64,000 bases of DNA from Urophycis tenuis (Eukaryota > Chordata > Actinopteri > Gadiformes > Phycidae), in the NCBI GenBank assembly GCA_036785325.1, contig JAXIVH010000042.1, forward strand, positions 2,720,989-2,784,988, written 5' to 3'. Position numbers and translations under genes: made by a program. Shown piece by piece: positions 1 to 7,645 of the stretch. The notes below the pieces were generated by a model that worked only from the letters and a program-made list of their open reading frames with translations, was not told the origin of the DNA and ran no database searches. How positions within the stretch are numbered: the first letter of the stretch is position 1; every line of letters starts with the position of its first letter.

Positions 1-27
1 GGTTAGGGGTTAGGGGTTAGGGTTAAG
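1..27 (+). repeat. Tail of the unit preceding U1 (partial)
   Basis: These bases are the last hexamers of the array of a unit lying mostly outside the window. They match the corresponding stretch just before every later anchor, for example 40717-40743. They show the tandem array continues to the left. Confidence 0.9.
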
Positions 28-697
28 ATGAGGGCTGAGGTTAGGGTTAAGGTTAGGGCTGAGGTTAGGGTTAGGTTTAAGGTTAGGGATAAGGTTAGGG
101 TTGGGGTTACGGCTGAGATTGGGGTTAAGGTTAGGGTTGAGGTTAGGGTTAGTGTTATGGATAAGGTTAGGTTAAGTGTTAGGGCCAAGGTTAGGGTTAA
201 GGTTATGGTTAAGATTAGGGTTAGGGCTAGAATTAGGGTTAGGGCTAAGGTTAGGGTTAGGGTTATGGCTGAGGTTAGGGTTAAGGTTAGGTTTGAGGTT
301 AGTGTTAAGGTAAGGGCCAAGGTTAGGGTTAGGGTTAAGGTTAGGGTTAGGGCTAAGGTTAGGGTTAGGGTTATGGCTGAGGCTAGGGTTAGGGCTAAAG
401 TTAGGGCAAAGGTTAGAGTTAGGGTTAGCGTTAGAGTTAGGGTAGGGTTAGTGTTGGAGGTTAGGGTAGGCTTAGGGTTAGAGTTAGAGTAGGGGTTAGG
501 GTTAGAGTTAGAGTAGGGGTTAGGGTTAGTGTTAAGGCTAAGGTTAGGGGTTGAGGTTAGTGTTAAGATTAGGGCCAAGGTAAGGGTTAGTGTTAGGGTT
601 GAGTTAGGGTTAGGGCTAAGGTTAGGCCTATGGTTAGGGTTGGGGTTGAGGTTATCCCTAGGGTTAGAGTTAGAGCTAGAGATTGAGTAAGGTAGAG

Positions 698-842
698 TCA
701 AGGTGAGACAGTCTGTACGGACTGAACTCACCCCCGCCGGATCGGGCTAGTACACTCTATCTCCCACAACTCCCTCATTTCCATGAGGGAAGACAGGGGA
801 GAAGAGATGGGAGGAGTATATATATTTAATATATTTTTTTTT
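698..842. other. Spacer between array and module A (prototype, U1)
   Basis: Non-repetitive stretch with two inverted repeats: CAGTC-TGTACG-GACTG near 709-724 and the perfect 8-bp hairpin at 771-790. It ends in an AT-rich TATATATTTAATATATTTTTTTT tract near 820-842. No gene is recognised. It is present only in long units. Confidence 0.7.
771..790 (+). repeat. Perfect hairpin, 8-bp stem and 4-nt loop
   Basis: TCCCTCAT - TTCC - ATGAGGGA, present in every long unit. Its core nearly matches, in reverse complement, the hairpin near the right end of the piggyBac element (11821-11839). No known function; it is not a histone stem-loop. Confidence 0.8.
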
Positions 843-990
843 AGTAAATAAATACATCGAGAGACTCACAGCTGGAGTGGGTTTTAATCTTTGTATTCAA
901 GGTTGTTCCTCCTCTTTTGATTCCTCGCTGGTGGTGCGTCGTCTCCACCTAGTGGTCGTTTTGTGAAGAAGAGTTATAGAAATAGAAATA
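843..990 (+). repeat. Module A (paralogous to module B)
   Basis: Begins AAATAAATAC, then CACAGCTGGAGTG (867-879), a TTTTGATTC block, GGTGGTGCG, and CTCCACCTAGTGGTCGTTTTG (942-962). The same blocks recur in the same order in module B 306 bp downstream, so the two are diverged direct repeats within the unit. They may derive from the tail of an old retroelement, but no family is recognised. Confidence 0.75.
943..957 (-). promoter_or_regulatory. CTCF-like motif 1 (module A)
   Basis: On the minus strand the sequence reads CCACTAGGTGGA, which agrees with 11 of 12 positions of the vertebrate CTCF core CCASYAGRKGGC; the last C is A. Binding is not demonstrated. Present only in long units. Confidence 0.35.
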
Positions 991-1030
991 GAAATACTCT
1001 ATTGTTCCCAGGTTGGGAAATTGCATTAAT

Positions 1031-1163
1031 AGGTAAGTAATAATAATAATAATAGGTAATTGCAATAGTTGGTAAGGTAATCTATATTTAATTTATTTAT
1101 TTATATTTGTATATTTATTTAGTCTATTTATTTATTCATTTTTGTTTATTTATTTATTTAGAT
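1031..1163. repeat. AAT and TTTA microsatellites between modules A and B
   Basis: An (AAT)n tract (about 1037-1055) follows a GGTAAGT. A TTTA/TTTG-rich tract runs from about 1088 to 1160. The AAT tract is longer and interrupted by AAC in U11, U13 and U22, making it a useful marker of exchange. No gene is seen. Confidence 0.8.
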
Positions 1164-1300
1164 AAAGAGGATCACAGCTGGAGTGAGTTTTTAGTCTTTG
1201 TGTTAAAGGCTGGTTGCCTTCTTTTGATTCTTCAGTGGTGGTCCATCGCCTCCATCTAGTGGTCGTTTTGTGAATAACAGTTGGTAAGGTAATATAAATG
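1150..1300 (+). repeat. Module B (paralogous to module A)
   Basis: Contains GATAAAGAGGATCACAGCTGGAGTGAG (1161-1187), a TCTTTTGATTCTTC block, GGTGGTCC, and CTCCATCTAGTGGTCGTTTTG (1250-1270), in the order seen in module A. It is followed by AACAGTTGGTAAGGTAAT, which resembles the end of module A. Absent from short units. Confidence 0.75.
1250..1264 (-). promoter_or_regulatory. CTCF-like motif 2 (module B)
   Basis: The minus strand reads CCACTAGATGGA, matching 11 of 12 positions of CCASYAGRKGGC, in the same orientation as motif 1 and about 307 bp away. Present only in long units; binding not tested. Confidence 0.35.
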
Positions 1301-1629
1301 GGTTGTGTAGAGAGCCCGTTCTTTCGATGGCCCTGGCTCGGTTAGGTTCGTTAGAGTTATCTCGATGACCCCCCCCACCTCATCCAACGACTCGGTAGTT
1401 GAATAGGGGATCAAAGGCAGTTGCACTCGCCAATATCTAGTCATCCGCAGCTCTCTTTTCCCATATTACCAAGAATGAAGTAAAACGAAATGGTTATCTG
1501 TCTTGTTGTGATATAACCGCTGATTTGGAGATATAGACTTGTTTTTCCTTTTCCCAAAGGTTTTCTTTGTTCCAAGATGGAGGTCAATCTAGTTTGATTG
1601 AAGGTACTTCCAATGCATTGGTATATTTA
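1301..1629. other. Spacer from module B to module C
   Basis: Holds a C run (1369-1376 in U1; 8, 9, 10 or 11 bases in different units) and about 250 bp of unique-looking sequence. The right-hand deletion breakpoint of short units is at 1346/1347. A 62-codon minus-strand frame crosses it, but its reading depends on the variable C run, so I do not call it a gene. Confidence 0.7.
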
Positions 1630-1672
1630 CTTATTTGAATAAAGACGAGTCACAGCTGGAGTGAGACTTTTC
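1630..1672 (+). repeat. Module C (third CACAGCTGGAGTG copy)
   Basis: TTATTTGAATAAAGACGAGT followed by CACAGCTGGAGTGAGAC (1651-1667). Like modules A and B, it has a T/A-rich tract with an AATAAA-type hexamer a few bases before the conserved 13-mer. The similarity does not extend further, so it is a partial copy. It is kept in short units. Confidence 0.65.
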
Positions 1673-1989
1673 TTTTCCATTTCTATTTGAGTATAAACGT
1701 GCTATCGAAATATTAGGACACGTCATCAGTAGTGGACCCTGGGATCATAGGGTGTTTCTGGCCATTGTCACTATACACCCTCACCCAAGGGAGGCCCCCC
1801 CGAGAGTGATCAATTCTCAAGGTGTGTCGTTTCCGAAATGGAATTGGTATTGGGTTTAAGCTTTTTCAAGGAGTGATCATTTGTTGAGGTAACGTCGAGG
1901 TAAGTAAAGGTAAGTAAAACACTTTTTAGGATACATTGTTTTGGTTATGGAGAGGAGGGGGCACATACTTACCCCCTGACCAGCACAAA
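1673..1989. other. Spacer between module C and GC-rich block
   Basis: About 317 bp without a recognised gene. It contains two perfect + strand splice-donor-like sequences ten bases apart (GTAAGT at 1900 and 1910) and a strong minus-strand donor-like GTAAGTATG (1964-1972). U2, U3, U6 and U17 carry diagnostic substitutions here. No RNA gene family is recognised. Confidence 0.6.
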
Positions 1990-2021
1990 CCAGTTGTTAA
2001 CACCGCTAGGTAGCCCTGGTT

Positions 2022-2033
2022 TGGCCAATCAGG
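2022..2033 (+). promoter_or_regulatory. CCAAT box (NF-Y-type)
   Basis: TGGCCAATCAGG fits the NF-Y consensus RRCCAATSR. It recurs in all units that reach this point. Occupancy is untested. Confidence 0.5.
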
Positions 2034-2304
2034 GCCGGAGCTTGGTTCTTGTCCTCTGTTGGGTCCAGATGAACTAGCAGAAAACTGGGGTCACGAAGGA
2101 CCGAGGCCAGCCGTGACAAAGCACTGCCTCCACGGTCCCCCAATGCAGCTATCCTCAGCGATGGGTGTCCAGACCTAGGAAAGACCAAGACCAGCCCCGA
2201 CCAGCGGTGCCTTCCCAGTCGGTCCCAGGGTAGGAAAGGCCAAGGCCAGCCGCGACTAAGCACTGCCTCCCTGGCCCCTCCAGGACCCCATGCCGAACAG
2301 CCTG

Positions 2305-2308
2305 TTAA
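2305..2308. other. TTAA corresponding to the piggyBac target site (empty in U1)
   Basis: CAGCCTG-TTAA-TAACAATT is the uninterrupted sequence at which U4 and U7 carry the transposon. piggyBac elements insert specifically at TTAA. Confidence 0.85.
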
Positions 2309-2335
2309 TAACAATTCCTGTGCCCCATACACCGC

Positions 2336-2527
2336 GCGACTACAGAGATTGTGTAGGAAGTTGACCTTAGAGAAGACTCAATGGCTTACTTTCCTCACCC
2401 AAAACAACAATTTCTTGGGGTAGTCTATTCTCGCCGTAGGTACTTCGGTAATGGGTTTTTTTGTGAAAAGTTTTCCGGATGAAATGCATGCTGGGTAATT
2501 GTCTTCTTCCTCCAATATGTCAAGTGT
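2336..2527. other. Spacer between GC-rich block and array
   Basis: About 190 bp, nearly invariant among units apart from a T run (GGGTTTTTTT or GGTTTTTTTT). It ends with the ETS- and ZNF143-like motifs. No gene is recognised. Confidence 0.6.
2471..2502 (-). promoter_or_regulatory. Adjacent ETS-like and ZNF143/Staf-like motifs
   Basis: On the minus strand ACAATTACCCAGCATGCATT (2483-2502) resembles the ZNF143/Staf site (core TACCCANNATGCATT). Right beside it, ATCCGGAAAA (2471-2480) contains an ETS core CCGGAA. ETS and ZNF143 sites commonly co-occur in vertebrate promoters. They lie about 25 bp before the hexamer array. Inference from motif shape only. Confidence 0.4.
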
Positions 2528-2529
2528 AG

Positions 2530-2577
2530 GTTAAGGTTAGGGTAGATTTAGGGGTAGAGTTAGCAGTTAACCTTAAC
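2530..2577. repeat. Inverted telomere-like hexamers at the 5' edge of the array
   Basis: GTTAAGGTT (2530-2538) and AACCTTAAC (2569-2577) form a perfect 9-bp inverted pair. It is the only place I saw where C-strand-type hexamers occur on +. Present at the same position in every unit. Confidence 0.65.
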
Positions 2578-2803
2578 GTTAGGTTTGAAGTAAATGGGAG
2601 GGGTTACGGTTAGGGTTAAGGTTAGGGCTGAGGTTAGGGTTAGGTATAAGGTTACGGTTTAGGGTTAAGGTTAGGGTTAAGGTTAGGGTTACGGTTAGGG
2701 CTAAGGTTAGGGCTAAGGTTAGAGTAAGGGTTAGGGTTAGCGTTACGGTTAGGGTAAGGTTAGGGTTAGGGTTAGAGGTTAGGGGTTAGGGGTTAGGGTT
2801 AAG

Positions 2804-4870
2804 ATGAGGGCTGAGGTTAGGGTTAAGGTTAGGGCTGAGGTTAGGGTTAGGTTTAAGGTTAGGGATAAGGATAGGGTTGGGGTTACGGCTGAGATTGGGG
2901 TTAAGGTTAGGGTTGAGGTTAGGGTTAGTGTTATGGATAAGGTTAGGTTAAGTGTTAGGGCCAAGGTTAGGGTTAAGGTTATGGTTAAGATTAGGGTTAG
3001 GGCTAGAATTAGGGTTAGGGCTAAGGTTAGGGTTAGGGTTATGGCTGAGGTTAGGGTTAAGGTTAGGTTTGAGGTTAGTGTTAAGGTTAGGGCCAAGGTT
3101 AGGGTTAGGGTTAAGGTTAGGGTTAGGGCTAAGGTAAGGGTTAGGGTTATGGCTGAGGCTAGGGTTAGGGCTAAAGTTAGGGCAAAGGTTAGAGTTAGGG
3201 TTAGCGTTAGAGTTAGGGTAGGGTTAGTGTTGGAGGTTAGGGTAGGCTTAGGGTTAGAGTTAGAGTAGGGGTTAGGGTTAGAGTTAGAGTAGGGGTTAGG
3301 GTTAGTGTTAAGGCTAAGGTTAGGGGTTGAGGTTAGTGTTAAGATTAGGGCCAAGGTAAGGGTTAGTGTTAGGGTTGAGTTAGGGTTAGGGCTAAGGTTA
3401 GGCCTATGGTTAGGGTTGGGTTCGTTAGAGTTATCTCGATGACCCCCCCCACCTCATCCAACGACTCGGTAGTTGAATAGGGGATCAAAGGCAGTTGCAC
3501 TCGCCAATATCTAGTCATCCGCAGCTCTCTTTTCCCATATTACCAAGAATGAAGTAAAACGAAATGGTTATCTGTCTTGTTGTGATATAACCGCTGATTT
3601 GGAGATATAGACTTGTTTTTCCTTTTCCCAAAGGTTTTCTTTGTTCCAAGATGAAGGTCAATCTTGTTTGATTGAAGGTACTTCCAATGCATTGGTATAT
3701 TTACTTATTTGAATAAAGACGAGTCACAGCTGGAGTGAGACTTTTCTATTCAATTTCTATTTGAGTATAAACGTGCTATCGAAATATTAGGACACGTCAT
3801 CAGTAGTGGACCCTGGGATCATAGGGTGTTTCTGGCCATTGTCACTATACACCCTCACCCAAGGGAGGCCCCCCCGAGAGTGATCAATTCTCAAGGTGTG
3901 TCGTTTCAGAAATGGAATTGGTATTGGGTTTAAGCTTTTTTAGGAGTGATCATTTGTTGAGGTAACGTTGAGGTAAGTAAAGGTAAGTAAAACACTTTTT
4001 AGGATACATTGTTTTGGTTATGGAGAGGAGGGGGCACATACTTACCCCCTGACCAGCACAAACCAGTTGTTAACACCGCTAGGTAGCCCTGGTTTGGCCA
4101 ATCAGGGCCGGAGCTTGGTTCTTGTCCTCTGTTGGGTCCAGATGAACTAGCAGAAAACTGGGGTCACGAAGGACCGAGGCCAGCCGTGACAAAGCACTGC
4201 CTCCACGGTCCCCCAATGCAGCTATCCTCAGCGATGGGTGTCCAGACCTAGGAAAGACCAAGACCAGCCCCGACCAGCGGTGCCTTCCCAGTCGGTCCCA
4301 GGGTAGGAAAGGCCAAGGCCAGCCGCGACTAAGCACTGCCTCCCTGGCCCCTCCAGGACCCCATGCCGAACAGCCTGTTAATAACAATTCCTGTGCCCCA
4401 TACACCGCGCGACTACAGAGATTGTGTAGGAAGTTGACCTTAGAGAAGACTCAATGGCTTACTTTCCTCACCCAAAACAACAATTTCTTGGGGTAGTCTA
4501 TTCTCGCCGTAGGTACTTCGGTAATGGGTTTTTTTGTGAAAAGTTTTCCGGATGAAATGCATGCTGGGTAATTGTCTTCTTCCTCCAATATGTCAAGTGT
4601 AGGTTAAGGTTAGGGTAGATTTAGGGGTAGAGTTAGCAGTTAACCTTAACGTTAGGTTTGAAGTAAATGGGAGGGATTGCGGTTAGGGTTAAGGTTAGGG
4701 CTGAGGTTAGGGTTAGGTATAAGGTTACGGTTTAGGGTTAAGGTTAGGGTTAAGGTTAGGGTTACGGTTAGGGCTAAGGTTAGGGCTAAGGTTAGGGTAA
4801 GGGTTAGGGTTAGCGTTACGGTTAGGGTAAGGTTAGGGTTAGAGGTTAGGGGTTAGGGGTTAGGGTTAAG
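2804..4870 (+). repeat. Satellite unit U2 (short, 2067 bp)
   Basis: Short unit: the 702-bp block is missing, with the junction at 3420/3421 (GGGTTGGG joined to TTCGTTAG). It has the D state (GATAAGGATAGG) and the type-2 body (GAAGGTCAATCTTG, then CTATTCAATT). Private or rare variants are TTTCAGAAATGG near 3905, GGGATTGCGG near 4675 and one hexamer missing just before the next anchor. The last two are shared with U16, its counterpart at +40,716. Confidence 0.95.
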
Positions 4871-5540
4871 ATGAGGGCTGAGGTTAGGGTTAAGGTTAGG
4901 GCTGAGGTTAGGGTTAGGTTTAAGGTTAGGGATAAGGTTAGGGTTGGGGTTACGGCTGAGATTGGGGTTAAGGTTAGGGTTGAGGTTAGGGTTAGTGTTA
5001 TGGATAAGGTTAGGTTAAGTGTTAGGGCCAAGGTTAGGGTTAAGGTTATGGTTAAGATTAGGGTTAGGGCTAGAATTAGGGTTAGGGCTAAGGTTAGGGT
5101 TAGGGTTATGGCTGAGGTTAGGGTTAAGGTTAGGTTTGAGGTTAGTGTTAAGGTAAGGGCCAAGGTTAGGGTTAGGGTTAAGGTTAGGGTTAGGGCTAAG
5201 GTTAGGGTTAGGGTTATGGCTGAGGCTAGGGTTAGGGCTAAAGTTAGGGCAAAGGTTAGAGTTAGGGTTAGCGTTAGAGTTAGGGTAGGGTTAGTGTTGG
5301 AGGTTAGGGTAGGCTTAGGGTTAGAGTTAGAGTAGGGGTTAGGGTTAGAGTTAGAGTAGGGGTTAGGGTTAGTGTTAAGGCTAAGGTTAGGGGTTGAGGT
5401 TAGTGTTAAGATTAGGGCCAAGGTAAGGGTTAGTGTTAGGGTTGAGTTAGGGTTAGGGCTAAGGTTAGGCCTATGGTTAGGGTTGGGGTTGAGGTTATCC
5501 CTAGGGTTAGAGTTAGAGCTAGAGATTGAGTAAGGTAGAG
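4602..5540 (+). repeat. Degenerate TTAGGG-type hexamer array (complete example, long unit)
   Basis: About 0.94 kb of 6-bp repeats, mainly TTAGGG mixed with TTAAGG, CTAAGG, CTGAGG, TTACGG, TTGGGG and TTAGTG, with the G-rich strand on + throughout. Runs of more than three perfect TTAGGG were not seen. In every unit the array runs from about 275 bp before the anchor to about 650-670 bp after it (long) or about 616 bp after it (short). TTAGGG is the animal telomere repeat. The degeneracy suggests old subtelomeric or interstitial telomere-like DNA, not a live chromosome end. Long open frames on both strands are by-products of the 6-bp period. Confidence 0.95.
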
Positions 5541-7645
5541 TCAAGGTGAGACAGTCTGTACGGACTGAACTCACCCCCGCCGGATCGGGCTAGTACACTC
5601 TATCTCCCACAACTCCCTCATTTCCATGAGGGAAGACAGGGGAGAAGAGATGGGAGGAGTATATATATTTAATATATTTTTTTTTAGTAAATAAATACAT
5701 CGAGAGACTCACAGCTGGAGTGGGTTTTAATCTTTGTATTCAAGGTTGTTCCTCCTCTTTTGATTCCTCGCTGGTGGTGCGTCGTCTCCACCTAGTGGTC
5801 GTTTTGTGAAGAAGAGTTATAGAAATAGAAATAGAAATACTCTATTGTTCCCAGGTTGGGAAATTGCATTAATAGGTAAGTAATAATAATAATAATAGGT
5901 AATTGCAATAGTTGGTAAGGTAATCTATATTTGATTTATTTATTTATATTTGTATATTTATTTAGTCTATTTATTTATTCATTTTTGTTTATTTATTTAT
6001 TTAGATAAAGAGGATCACAGCTGGAGTGAGTTTTTAGTCTTTGTGTTAAAGGCTGGTTGCCTTCTTTTGATTCTTCAGTGGTGGTCCATCGCCTCCATCT
6101 AGTGGTCGTTTTGTGAATAACAGTTGGTAAGGTAATATAAATGGGTTGTGTAGAGAGCCCGTTCTTTCGATGGCCCTGGCTCGGTTAGGTTCGTTAGAGT
6201 TATCTCGATGACCCCCCCCACCTCATCCAACGACTCGGTAGTTGAATAGGGGATCAAAGGCAGTTGCACTCGCCAATATCTAGTCATCCGCAGCTCTCTT
6301 TTCCCATATTACCAAGAATGAAGTAAAACGAAATGGTTATCTGTCTTGTTGTGATATAACCGCTGATTTGGAGATATAGACTTGTTTTTCCTTTTCCCAA
6401 AGGTTTTCTTTGTTCCAAGATGGAGGTCAATCTAGTTTGATTGAAGGTACTTCCAATGCATTGGTATATTTACTTATTTGAATAAAGACGAGTCACAGCT
6501 GGAGTGAGACTTTTCTTTTCCATTTCTATTTGAGTATAAACGTGCTATCGAAATATTAGGACACGTCATCAGTAGTGGACCCTGGGATCATAGGGTGTTT
6601 CTGGCCATTGTCACTATACACCCTCACCCAAGGGAGGCCCCCCCGAGAGTGATCAATTCTCAAGGTGTGTCGTTTCCAAAATGGAATTGGTATTGGGTTT
6701 AAGCTTTTTTAGGAGTGATCATTTGTTGAGGTAACGTCGAGGTAAGTAAAGGTAAGTAAAACACTTTTTAGGATACATTGTTTTGGTTATGGAGAGGAGG
6801 GGGCACATACTTACCCCCTGACCAGCACAAACCAGTTGTTAACACCGCTAGGTAGCCCTGGTTTGGCCAATCAGGGCCGGAGCTTGGTTCTTGTCCTCTG
6901 TTGGGTCCAGATGAACTAGCAGAAAACTGGGGTCACGAAGGACCGAGGCCAGCCGTGACAAAGCACTGCCTCCACGGTCCCCCAATGCAGCTATCCTCAG
7001 CGATGGGTGTCCAGACCTAGGAAAGACCAAGACCAGCCCCGACCAGCGGTGCCTTCCCAGTCGGTCCCAGGGTAGGAAAGGCCAAGGCCAGCCGCGACTA
7101 AGCACTGCCTCCCTGGCCCCTCCAGGACCCCATGCCGAACAGCCTGTTAATAACAATTCCTGTGCCCCATACACCGCGCGACTACAGAGATTGTGTAGGA
7201 AGTTGACCTTAGAGAAGACTCAATGGCTTACTTTCCTCACCCAAAACAACAATTTCTTGGGGTAGTCTATTCTCGCCGTAGGTACTTCGGTAATGGGTTT
7301 TTTTGTGAAAAGTTTTCCGGATGAAATGCATGCTGGGTAATTGTCTTCTTCCTCCAATATGTCAAGTGTAGGTTAAGGTTAGGGTAGATTTAGGGGTAGA
7401 GTTAGCAGTTAACCTTAACGTTAGGTTTGAAGTAAATGGGAGGGGTTACGGTTAGGGTTAAGGTTAGGGCTGAGGTTAGGGTTATGTATAAGGTTACGGT
7501 TTAGGGTTAAGGTTAGGGTTAAGGTTAGGGTTACGGTTAGGGCTAAGGTTAGGGCTAAGGTTAGAGTAAGGGTTAGGGTTAGCGTTACGGTTAGGGTAAG
7601 GTTAGGGTTAGGGTTAGAGGTTAGGGGTTAGGGGTTAGGGTTAAG
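4871..7645 (+). repeat. Satellite unit U3 (long, 2775 bp)
   Basis: Long unit, V state, type-1 body. Diagnostic variants are TTTGATTT at 5931, TTCCAAAATGG near 6675 and GTTATGTATA near 7483. The second and third are shared with the 3' half of U6, and the first two with U17 (counterpart at +40,716). U3 lies at the left boundary of the 10,307-bp duplication. Confidence 0.95.

Larger units (their letters stand above)
645..1346 (+). repeat. 702-bp block absent from short units
   Basis: Comparing U1 with U2, the short form joins base 644 (GGGTTGGG) to base 1347 (TTCGTTAG), with a shared GG at the junction. The block holds the end of the array, the hairpin spacer, modules A and B, both CTCF-like motifs and the AAT and TTTA microsatellites. 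All eight short units (U2, U4, U7, U12, U14, U16, U18, U23) have the same junction, so the deletion arose once and was spread by exchange between units. Confidence 0.92.
1990..2335 (+). promoter_or_regulatory. GC-rich block with internal repeats (putative promoter-like region)
   Basis: About 345 bp that are clearly richer in G, C and CpG (about 16 CpG by eye) than the rest of the unit. Two adjacent 55-bp repeats (2177-2231 and 2232-2285) and a related copy from 2096 share GGCCAGCC...GAC...GCACTGCCTCC. A canonical CCAAT box lies at its 5' edge. It sits about 190 bp upstream of the G-strand hexamer array on +. Human TERRA promoters are likewise GC-rich tandem repeats next to the telomere tract; the analogy is inference. 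A 108-codon minus-strand frame here is not convincing as a gene. Confidence 0.4.
28..2803 (+). repeat. Satellite unit U1 (long, 2776 bp)
   Basis: Long unit phased on the ATGAGGGCTGAGG anchor. It has the V state (GATAAGGTTAGG just after the anchor), modules A, B and C, and the type-1 body (GGAGGTCAATCTAG, then CTTTTCCATT near 1580-1680). It carries TTTTTCAAGG near 1863, shared with U11, U15 and U22. Its counterpart in the second higher-order copy is U15, exactly 40,716 bp away. The prototype sub-features listed below use this unit's coordinates. Confidence 0.95.

Noticed and set aside
3..731. 242-codon minus-strand frame (Leu-Thr/Asn-Pro rich) across the array, repeated in many units
   Set aside because: It is produced by reading the C-rich strand of a 6-bp repeat; composition is pure repeat, and there is no domain. 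Similar frames of 191-246 codons vary with the spacer downstream.
1256..1444. 62-codon minus-strand frame in long units
   Set aside because: It crosses a C run whose length varies from 8 to 11, so the frame changes between units; no domain is seen.
1964..2110. U1 snRNA-like gene (ATACTTACC, then TCACGAAGG) on +
   Set aside because: The two short matches are about 125 bp apart instead of about 20, and the rest of U1, including its Sm site region, is absent.
2006..2332. 108-codon minus-strand frame in the GC-rich block, present in all uninterrupted units
   Set aside because: Conservation only reflects near-identity of units. The frame contains the 55-bp repeats, shows no recognisable domain, and is broken by the transposon in U4 and U7.
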